Below, in pieces: positions 1 to 6,111 of a stretch of 7,676 nt of DNA (position 1 is the stretch's first letter; the number at the start of each line of letters is the position of its first letter). The stretch covers positions 1 through 7,676 of the forward strand of contig JBFJVZ010000371.1 in NCBI GenBank assembly GCA_041623895.1, in the 5' to 3' direction. The position numbers and the translations under genes were made by a program. The DNA is from JBFJVZ01 sp041623895. GTDB lineage: Bacteria > Planctomycetota > Planctomycetia > Pirellulales > Pirellulaceae. The notes beneath the pieces are model-generated. The model made no database searches, was not told the DNA's origin, and saw nothing but the letters and a program-made list of their open reading frames with translations.

Positions 1-2519
1 CGGTCGACCGTGAACTCGACGTACGGTTTGCCAAGCACGATATCGGGATTCACCGTCCGTGGGTTGATGTAAGGTGATCGTTTCAGCTGCGCGGCTACAT
101 TCATGGCGGCCGCGGCTAACTGCTTCAAGTCATCCCCGTAAATGCGGATCGCCATGGGTGCTTTGATGCCGCTTTGCAGCATCACCACGCGGCCTTCGAT
201 CGGCTGCAGCGGTGACGCCGGCGTGACTCCCGGCAAGGTTGCGAGGCGATTGATTTCGTTCCAGATATCTTTGGCTCCGACGCCGGGCCGCCATTGATTG
301 GGAGGCTTCAGCATCACGTAGGTTTCCACCATCGCTGCCGGGGCCGGATCGAGTGCCGATTCGACGCGACCGATCTTGCCCAAAACATCTTTGACTTCCG
401 GAATCTGCTTGATCAGTTCATCTTGCGTCTGCAAGACCTTCATCGCCTGGCTAAAGCTGGCGGCCGGATACATGGTCGGCATGTAGAACCAACTTCCTTC
501 GTCCAATGCGATCCAGTCATCGCTCTGCAGACCCGTAAAGACGTGCTTGAAATCGACGTAGCCGGGCAACTCATTCGCATCGACGCCCAATTTGCCGACG
601 GCCCGCTCGAGCGGAGACAGTACGCTTTGCAAGCCAAACCAGGCACCCAACCCGAGCGTGAAGATCGCCAGCGGCATCAGCAGGAACGCGAACTTGTACC
701 GCAAAAAGAAACGCAAGATCGGTTCGTAGATCGACACGATCAACAAGCTGGTGATGTTGTGCTGGACCGGTCGAATCCGCTCGTGAGTCAGTAGCCAGCC
801 GATGCCAAATCCGGCGACGGCTGCCAGCACCGTCACCCAGGCCAGCGAAAAGCCCCAGCGATCAGTGACCCGGTGGCCCCAGAGGAAGTACGCGGTCGAT
901 GCAAATAAGACAGCCGCCGCAGCTGAGCCAATCAGTGATGTGAGTTTCCGAAAGCGGGCACTCCGCAACAACAACCGACTGAGCGCCGGCACCAAGGTAA
1001 CCGCGGTGATCAAGGCCGCCGCGATGGCAAACGTCTTGGTGTAAGCGAGCGGGGCAAACAAACGGTAATCGCGCCCCGTCAGGAAGAACACTGGCAAGAA
1101 GCTGACGATTGTTGTGGTTACTGCGGTGACCACGGCCGGCGCAACTTCCACAGCTGCCTCGTGAATCACCTCGGCCCGCTCGCTTGATTCCCCGGCGGCT
1201 GATTCCCCATCAAGCGATGCCCCATCGCCCGATCTTTGTTCTTCCCAGTCGGCCAAGTGTTGATAAATGTTCTCGGAAACAATGATGCCCATATCGACCA
1301 TCGTGCCAATGGCAATCGCAATTCCGGCCAACGACATGATATTCGCATCAACACCGAACAGCTTCATGGCGATCATCGACATCAAAACAGCAACAGGCAA
1401 CGTGACGGCAACGACGATGCTGCTACGAATGTGCAACAGGAACAGCAGAATCACGACAGCCGTGATCAGTACTTCGTCGCGCAAGGCCGTGGTCAGCGTT
1501 TCGATCGTCTCATCGATCAAGCCGGTTCGGTCGTAAACGCCGTGGATCGTGACACCATGCAAGGCGGGAGTGATCTGTGCGATCTTTGCTTTGACGCGAT
1601 CAATCACGTCTCGCGGGTTTTTCCCGAACTGCATGACAACCACGCCGCCCACCGCCTCGCTGCCGCCCAAGTCCAACCCGCCGCGACGAAAATCGGGCCC
1701 CAATTGAACGGTTGCCACGTCCTTCACACGCACGGGCACGCCTTCACGTTGGATGACCACGGCCTCTTCGATATCGGTAATTGCATTGCTGGTGTCGCCG
1801 TCACTGCCCAAGAAACCGCGTCCGCGGACAACGAATTCCATGCCGCTGGACTCGACAGTCTTGGCTCCAACGTCCAGATTCGATCCCCGAATCGCGGCGG
1901 TCACTTGATTGAGCGGCAAGCCATGAAAGCGCAATTTGTCCGGATCGACGTCGATCTGATATTGACGGACATAGCCGCCGATCGACGCGACCTCGCTGAC
2001 CCCTTCGACGCCCTGCAATTCATACTTAACGACGAAATCCTGCATGCTCCTCAGGTCAGCCAAACTCATGCCGCCCTCCGGCGGCACAAGCACGTAGTAA
2101 TAAATCTGCCCCAGGCCTGTAGCATCCGGTCCAAGCTGAGGCGTCACGCCGTCCGGTAACTTCGACGCAGCGGTCCCCAGTTGTTCAGCGACACGGCTTC
2201 GCGCCCAGTAGAAGTCGACGGAATCGCTGAACGTGATTTGCACAAAGCTGTATCCAAACATGCTTTTGCCGCGAACACTTTCGGCACCGGGCACTGCCAG
2301 CAGCGAGACACTGAGTGGGTAGGTGATCTGGTCTTCGATGTCTTTCGGTGACCGTCCCGGCCAGGGTGTCAACACAATGACCTGGTTTTCGCCGACGTTG
2401 GGAATCGCGTCGATGGGGACGGTTCGATAGCTGTGCCATCCGTAGGCAACGACACCGATGGTTAGCAGAACGACCAACCAAGGTTCGCGAACACAGAAAC
2501 GGATGATGTGGCTTAGCAT
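1..2519 (-). CDS. cusA: CusA-type heavy-metal efflux RND pump (partial, C-terminus outside window)
   Basis: Inner-membrane, proton-driven RND transporter of the heavy-metal (HME) class. The frame stays open from ATG at 2519 to the window edge: 839 codons, starting MLSHIIRFCVREPW. TM1 is about residues 13-30, TM2 350-364, TM3 369-390, and TM4 carries GIAIAIGTMVD with the relay Asp at D409. TM5 is about 460-479, TM6 491-513 and TM7 610-630. M680 (FYMP), M730 (AAMVET) and M780 (VVMLQSG) line up, with nearly the same spacing, with the E. coli CusA Cu/Ag methionine triad. About 100 residues are inserted between TM4 and the triad, including two extra hydrophobic segments (about 526-547 and 556-578). 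The start lies 3 nt after the cusB stop (TAA-GCA-ATG). GAGGAT at 2538-2533 is 13 nt from the ATG, far for an SD, so translational coupling is likely. The last roughly 300 residues lie outside the window. Family is certain; Cu/Ag specificity is inferred from the triad. Confidence 0.95.
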   Translation of the reverse strand, partial: MLSHIIRFCVREPWLVVLLTIGVVAYGWHSYRTVPIDAIPNVGENQVIVLTPWPGRSPKDIEDQITYPLSVSLLAVPGAESVRGKSMFGYSFVQITFSDSVDFYWARSRVAEQLGTAASKLPDGVTPQLGPDATGLGQIYYYVLVPPEGGMSLADLRSMQDFVVKYELQGVEGVSEVASIGGYVRQYQIDVDPDKLRFHGLPLNQVTAAIRGSNLDVGAKTVESSGMEFVVRGRGFLGSDGDTSNAITDIEEAVVIQREGVPVRVKDVATVQLGPDFRRGGLDLGGSEAVGGVVVMQFGKNPRDVIDRVKAKIAQITPALHGVTIHGVYDRTGLIDETIETLTTALRDEVLITAVVILLFLLHIRSSIVVAVTLPVAVLMSMIAMKLFGVDANIMSLAGIAIAIGTMVDMGIIVSENIYQHLADWEEQRSGDGASLDGESAAGESSERAEVIHEAAVEVAPAVVTAVTTTIVSFLPVFFLTGRDYRLFAPLAYTKTFAIAAALITAVTLVPALSRLLLRSARFRKLTSLIGSAAAAVLFASTAYFLWGHRVTDRWGFSLAWVTVLAAVAGFGIGWLLTHERIRPVQHNITSLLIVSIYEPILRFFLRYKFAFLLMPLAIFTLGLGAWFGLQSVLSPLERAVGKLGVDANELPGYVDFKHVFTGLQSDDWIALDEGSWFYMPTMYPAASFSQAMKVLQTQDELIKQIPEVKDVLGKIGRVESALDPAPAAMVETYVMLKPPNQWRPGVGAKDIWNEINRLATLPGVTPASPLQPIEGRVVMLQSGIKAPMAIRIYGDDLKQLAAAAMNVAAQLKRSPYINPRTVNPDIVLGKPYVEFTVD

Positions 2520-2522
2520 TGC

Positions 2523-4811
2523 TTACTTGTCGATCCTCATATCGCTAACTTGTTCACCACACTGCAGCATCTCGGCTCCCCAATAAGGATTGAGTAGTTC
2601 GCCTTGCTCTTGCATCCAGTCGCCTCCGCCGCCCGGGACCATGGGACAATAAAAGCGAAGGAGCTTCTCTGCCGTGCGCTGACCGCGAACGATCGCGGCG
2701 GCACGAAGCAGGGCGTGACTAGCGACACGAAAGCCGCGGCGCGCGGTGTCCAGATCTCCTTCTAGTCGACCGAGCTGACCGCGGGCACGATTCAGTTGCA
2801 TTTGCACCGCGTCGGGCACATCCGACATTGCCAACAACGCGTCCAAACTTTCGCTCAATTCGTTCAAGGCGACGGGCGGAACGGTGGAGTCGCCGGCGAG
2901 TGATCGGTGGATTGCAAAATACGCCTGGTAGGCACGGTCGAATTGCTCCGCCGCCGCCCCGGTCAGCCGTGTTGGCGGTGTGGTTGGTAACGACAATGGT
3001 CCGGGCGGATAAAGCGATGCGCGGGCAGGATCCATTAGCGACGGGTTCCCGGCCAACTGCATTTGCGAATCGATCAAGAAATTGCCGTCGGTGGCAACGA
3101 CTTCACCAGCCGAGAGACCTTCGGCAATCACTGCATCGGTGTCGGTTAGCGGGCCGACGACAACGCGCCGAGTCTCAAAGCGACCCGGCTCCGTTTCGAC
3201 GTAAACGACGCTGCTGTCCCCTGCCATCAAGATTGCTTGGCGCGGCACCGTGACAACGTCTTGGTCGGGCACCGGCTCGCTTGAATATCCAAGTTCGCTG
3301 GTCGGGATCAGATCCATGCCGCAGACGGGACAATCACCCGGCTGATCCAGAATGATTTGCGGGTGCATCGGGCTAATGTATTTGCCGGCCAGCGCCGCGT
3401 CGTACACTAAGTCCTGAGGGATGGCCGGCACTGAAATCCGCGCGGTCGCAAAATCACCGGGGCGAAGGTTGCCTTCAGGGTTCAACATCTCGACTCGAAC
3501 CGAGACCGTACGCGTTCTTGTGTCGACGGTTGGATCAATGAAGGCAACTCGGCCTGCGAACACTTGGCCCAGCAGAGATTGGAACTCAGCTTCAACTTGC
3601 TGGCCGAATCGAATCCGAGATGCATCGTCGGGATACAAATCGAGCATTAACCAAACGGTCGAAAGATCGGCAACCTTGTAGATGATTTCGCCGGTTTTGA
3701 CATAGTCGCCTTCGACCTTGTGTTTCTGAATGACCGTCCCGGTGATCGGAGACCTGATGCGAATTCGACTGTTTGCTTTGCGGGCTTGGGTTAGTTGATC
3801 GATTTGTGACTCAGTCATGCCAAGTTCAATCAAGTTCTCTTTGGCCAGGTCACTCATCCGCTGATCGTCGCCAGCGGCAATTCGGCTCAGCGGGCCGCCA
3901 TCCAGCGTGGTCAGGTATTGGATTTGCGCCGAGTAAAGTTGCGGGCTGTAGATCAGCGCCAAATCGTCGTTCTTGCCCACTGGGACACCAACGTAATCGG
4001 CGTACATTTTTTCCAGTCGCCCATCAACGTAGGCAGAGATCGTGGCCAGCTTGCTTTCGTCGTATTCAATTCGTCCGATTGTGCGGACGGTTTGAAAAAC
4101 GATCTGCAACTTGGCGGTCGCCGTACGGATGCCAACAATTCGTCGCGCAACTGGATCGATGATGGTGGCAGCCCCGTCTCCAGCGCCCCCTGTGGCGGGC
4201 ACCAATTCCATCGCACAGACTGGACAACGCCCTTTCTCCTGCGCAGCCGGAGTGCACATCATCGGACAGATGTAACGCTCGTCTGACGATGCTGCCGCCG
4301 ACTTGGCCCCGCTGCCCGACACCAACACTAATTTCATTTGGCAGATCGGACACTTTCCGGGGCGGTCCATCCGTATCTGCGGATGCATTGGGCAGCTGTA
4401 AACCGCTTTACCGTTGTTTTCTTGTGAAGTTGACAAAGCGGCATCGCCTGATCCAATCCAGCCAACGCTTTGTGCAACGCCCAATAAAGCGATCAAGCCG
4501 ATCCCAACCGCCGCGAGCACGACGGCGTTGACGCCGACTCGCAGCAACCAGGAAAAACCGGATAGTTTCGCAGCAATCCGTGAAGCCGCTGGGGTCGCCA
4601 CAGCGGTGTCTGCCGCTCCATCAGTTTCAGGAACGGCGGTTGGCGTCCCCGCAACTCCGGCCTCTTGAGCCGAAGATTCTTGCTTCGCTGAACCCGGCTC
4701 CGACGGTGACGGCTTCTCTTGACCGACATCGTCTTGCCCGGTTTCAGATGGATCGGATTGATCGGTCTGCCCAGACTTCGCCAGCCCATCGGACGGTTGT
4801 TTTGAACTCAT
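2523..4811 (-). CDS. cusB: CusB-like periplasmic adaptor with three heavy-metal-binding modules and C-terminal DUF3347-like domain
   Basis: Membrane-fusion protein expected to link the RND pump to the outer-membrane factor; 762 aa, against about 400 for E. coli CusB. A Ser/Glu/Asp/Pro-rich tail (1-86) precedes one hydrophobic segment (89-112), so it looks membrane-anchored. Metal-binding modules follow: CPMHP...CPICQM at 138-163 and CPMMC...CPVCAM at 180-205. The adaptor core is about 216-470, with a lipoyl-type half around IRSPITGTVIQKHKVEGDYV. A third module (ISPMHP...CPVCGM, 478-503) interrupts it before the last beta domain (about 517-580). Residues 618-752 resemble DUF3347, with CPM at 722-724, W732, NPYWG at 741-745 and CG at 751-752. 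Start choice: GTG at 4814 immediately precedes ATG at 4811. GGGAG at 4823-4819 is 7 nt from the ATG and only 4 from the GTG, so ATG is preferred. It lies 39 nt after the YHS lipoprotein gene and 3 nt before cusA. Confidence 0.95.
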   Translation of the reverse strand: MSSKQPSDGLAKSGQTDQSDPSETGQDDVGQEKPSPSEPGSAKQESSAQEAGVAGTPTAVPETDGAADTAVATPAASRIAAKLSGFSWLLRVGVNAVVLAAVGIGLIALLGVAQSVGWIGSGDAALSTSQENNGKAVYSCPMHPQIRMDRPGKCPICQMKLVLVSGSGAKSAAASSDERYICPMMCTPAAQEKGRCPVCAMELVPATGGAGDGAATIIDPVARRIVGIRTATAKLQIVFQTVRTIGRIEYDESKLATISAYVDGRLEKMYADYVGVPVGKNDDLALIYSPQLYSAQIQYLTTLDGGPLSRIAAGDDQRMSDLAKENLIELGMTESQIDQLTQARKANSRIRIRSPITGTVIQKHKVEGDYVKTGEIIYKVADLSTVWLMLDLYPDDASRIRFGQQVEAEFQSLLGQVFAGRVAFIDPTVDTRTRTVSVRVEMLNPEGNLRPGDFATARISVPAIPQDLVYDAALAGKYISPMHPQIILDQPGDCPVCGMDLIPTSELGYSSEPVPDQDVVTVPRQAILMAGDSSVVYVETEPGRFETRRVVVGPLTDTDAVIAEGLSAGEVVATDGNFLIDSQMQLAGNPSLMDPARASLYPPGPLSLPTTPPTRLTGAAAEQFDRAYQAYFAIHRSLAGDSTVPPVALNELSESLDALLAMSDVPDAVQMQLNRARGQLGRLEGDLDTARRGFRVASHALLRAAAIVRGQRTAEKLLRFYCPMVPGGGGDWMQEQGELLNPYWGAEMLQCGEQVSDMRIDK

Positions 4812-4850
4812 CACACCACTCCCATCTGGCAGTCGCCTGGCCGAAAAGCA

Positions 4851-5351
4851 TCATTGCTGTCCACTGGGTTGCTCCTGATGATCTGCGTGTCCCTTTGGCT
4901 CCTGCGCATGATCGCCATGTTCATCACCGGCATTTTCATGATCGCCATGCTCAGCTTTTTCATGATCGCCATGCTCAGCTTTTTCATGATCGCCATGCTC
5001 AGCGTGTTTGTGATCGCCATGTTCAGCGTGCGCACCAGAATCCGCAGCAGCGGCGGCGAACTTCTCGGTTCTTTCTTGCTCAGACAGCTTCGCCCACTTC
5101 TCGGGGCAGCCCTCGCAGCAGAATCCGATCGTCTTCCCGTCCCAATCCGCGGTTAGTTCCGCTTTGGGCTTGCCACCCATGATCGGACACTTGTCGTTGG
5201 CAAAGCTGACCGGAGTGACTTCGGGGCTTAGCGCCTCGGCGCTTGCCTCGGGAGTTACCGGCGCGGTGACTTCGGTGTTTGATCCGCAGCCGACCAACGC
5301 CGGCAAGCAGATCGCCAAAGCAATTGATGCAGAGAATGAAATGAAACGCAT
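4851..5351 (-). CDS. Lipoprotein with YHS-like metal-binding domain and His-rich repeat tail
   Basis: A 166-aa envelope protein. Residues 1-21 form a lipoprotein signal ending in the lipobox L19-V20-G21-C22, so the mature protein should be lipidated and face the periplasm. Residues 51-98 look like a YHS/CPIMGG-type domain: C55-P-I-M-G-G, then GKTIGFCCEGC with C78, C79 and C82, a likely thiol metal site. The tail (about 108-148) is tandem 8-10 residue units built on xAEHGDHx, giving a dense His/Asp/Glu array, followed by a few more His. AAAGGA at 5363-5358 is a good SD, 6 nt from the ATG. It sits between the Cys-rich gene and cusB on the same strand and is probably co-transcribed. Binding of copper or another soft metal, and a role as carrier or buffer for the pump, are inferred from composition and context; no CusF-like gene is present. 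The exact family name is uncertain. Confidence 0.88.
   Translation of the reverse strand: MRFISFSASIALAICLPALVGCGSNTEVTAPVTPEASAEALSPEVTPVSFANDKCPIMGGKPKAELTADWDGKTIGFCCEGCPEKWAKLSEQERTEKFAAAAADSGAHAEHGDHKHAEHGDHEKAEHGDHEKAEHGDHENAGDEHGDHAQEPKGHADHQEQPSGQQ
4908..5030 (-). repeat. 24-bp in-frame tandem repeat encoding His-rich units
   Basis: On the + strand the core TGATCGCCATG recurs at 4909, 4939, 4963, 4987 and 5011, giving spacings of 30, 24, 24 and 24 bases. Read on the minus strand each unit encodes an AEHGDH-type block of the lipoprotein tail. The 30-base unit adds two residues (NAGDEHGDHA). The middle units are almost identical at the DNA level, which points to recent slippage or unequal crossing-over. 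Confidence 0.9.
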
Positions 5352-5438
5352 GATGGGTCCTTTGAAAAAAGTGTGGTTTGGTGTGCGTGCCCGTCACTGT
5401 GGGATGAAAAAGATTGGGCGACGGACAAGTCGCACTTT

Positions 5439-5461
5439 CCCTGTCGGGATCGCTAACAGGG
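5439..5461. other. Inverted repeat between the Cys-rich gene and the YHS lipoprotein gene
   Basis: CCCTGT (5439-5444) and ACAGGG (5456-5461) can pair as a 6-bp stem with an 11-base loop, inside the 147-bp gap 5352-5498 between two co-oriented genes. On the minus strand the stem is followed by AAAG, not a U-run, so it is not a classical terminator. It could affect mRNA stability or partial termination. The rest of the gap holds only the lipoprotein's SD and no ORF that I would call. Confidence 0.25.
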
Positions 5462-5498
5462 CACAAGGTGATTGGCAAAGCGGGCAGCAAGCCCTAGA

Positions 5499-5972
5499 TC
5501 AAATCAACCAGACCGATAGATATTGCTGCGCATAATGCGGTGCGCGCGCAATGCCAAACAGAGCGACAGACAAATGACGTCGATGAACAGAATCATCGTA
5601 GCAGCAGAAAGACTCCAGCGACTGGACTACCGAATCGCTGAGCTCGAAGTTCTTGGTTGGGGCGGAACGATTCGGCAAAGACTGGTGTCGTTTGCCACAC
5701 AAGCACAGCGAGAGCGACGAGAATTGCTTTGCCGGCAACACCGCTTCGCCATCGTGCCCGTCTGCTCGATCAGCGGTATGGGAACCGGCTTTTCCGCAAC
5801 AACAGCACTGCCGATTTGCCTGAGAGGCCTGACAGCATCCGCATCCCGCACACATTGCGGGGACTGATCCCTGAGCCCCGCACGCTGGGGCAGTTGCTGT
5901 GAATCCCACAACCGCCAGCGGCTGCAGCAGCATCGCAAGGATTAGCAAAAGATTGACGGCAATTCGGATCAT
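5499..5972 (-). CDS. Secreted Cys-rich protein of unknown function
   Basis: A 157-aa protein with an N-terminal signal sequence: MIRIAVNLLLILAMLLQPLA, then a short A/T/P stretch. It should be exported, with cleavage around residues 26-30. The mature part holds 13 cysteines in clusters: C31; C41, C44, C46, C47; four in a row at C56-C59; C90 and C92; C123 and C124. Several His follow. The C-terminus (from about 133) is weakly hydrophobic and ends in VWLI. I do not recognise a named family. The clusters resemble soft-metal thiolate ligands and the gene heads the cus-type operon, so periplasmic copper/silver binding is a reasonable inference only. Start choice: an upstream in-frame GTG at 5990 would add six residues, but no SD precedes it. 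GAGAAG at 5984-5979 lies 6 nt from the ATG at 5972, and the signal peptide begins there, so ATG is preferred. Confidence 0.75.
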   Translation of the reverse strand: MIRIAVNLLLILAMLLQPLAVVGFTATAPACGAQGSVPAMCAGCGCCQASQANRQCCCCGKAGSHTADRADGHDGEAVLPAKQFSSLSLCLCGKRHQSLPNRSAPTKNFELSDSVVQSLESFCCYDDSVHRRHLSVALFGIARAPHYAQQYLSVWLI

Positions 5973-6111
5973 TCGTGACTTCTCATTCACGCCAGCCGAT
6001 AAGGGAGAGGAGGAACATAATTTAAGTATATCCCCGTCGGGGTCGAAGAGTTCAGGTCAATTTTGCGGATTAGGGGTTTTTACACGTCCGCACCCTCATA
6101 ACTGCTCCGTA
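5973..6111. promoter_or_regulatory. Divergent intergenic region, probable promoters for both transcription units
   Basis: This 139-bp gap separates the start of the leftward four-gene cluster from the rightward outer-membrane factor. It contains an AT-rich patch (about 6014-6031). On the minus strand TATACT at 6030-6025 is a possible -10, about 50 nt before the Cys-rich gene's ATG; TTGACC at 6060-6055 is -35-like, but the 24-nt spacer is too long for a standard sigma-70 promoter. On the + strand CATAAT at 6016-6021 is -10-like without a clear -35. No operator of a named copper regulator was recognised. Placement of promoters here is inferred from gene orientation. Confidence 0.5.
6032..6042. 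promoter_or_regulatory. Short perfect palindrome, possible operator
   Basis: CCCCG-T-CGGGG, two 5-base arms around one central base, sits midway in the divergent gap, directly upstream of the AT-rich minus-strand -10 candidate. The position fits an operator shared by both units, but the arms are short and could arise by chance in GC-rich DNA. Confidence 0.25.

Noticed and set aside
294..794. 166-codon frame on the + strand
   Set aside because: Antisense to the cusA region encoding the Met triad and TM7; no supporting features.
1171..1223. Short direct and inverted repeats (GGGGAATCA copies and CGCTTGAT/ATCAAGCG) inside cusA
   Set aside because: They encode a low-complexity Ser/Gly/Glu loop in frame; the repetition is better explained by loop expansion than by a regulatory or mobile element.
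1236..2159. 307-codon open frame on the + strand
   Set aside because: It lies wholly antisense to the clearly coding cusA frame, has a His/Asn/Gln-rich composition typical of a shadow frame, and no recognisable domain.
4854..5156. + strand frame reading as a very hydrophobic Met/Ile/Phe-rich 'membrane protein' with repeats
   Set aside because: It is the antisense of the His-rich repeat: CAT and GAT codons read backwards give ATG and ATC. The sense frame has an SD, a lipobox and a YHS-like domain, so this is an artefact.
4580..5182. His/Arg-rich 200-codon frame on the + strand
   Set aside because: Antisense shadow spanning the ends of two real genes and the gap between them; no start signal or known domain.
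6001..6013. Strong purine-rich SD-like run on the + strand
   Set aside because: About 100 bases from the chosen ATG and with no usable start codon just downstream, so it does not define a translation start.
5899..6111. N-terminal extension of the outer-membrane factor to GTG 5899
   Set aside because: It overlaps the divergent Cys-rich gene and places the signal sequence about 70 residues inside the protein.
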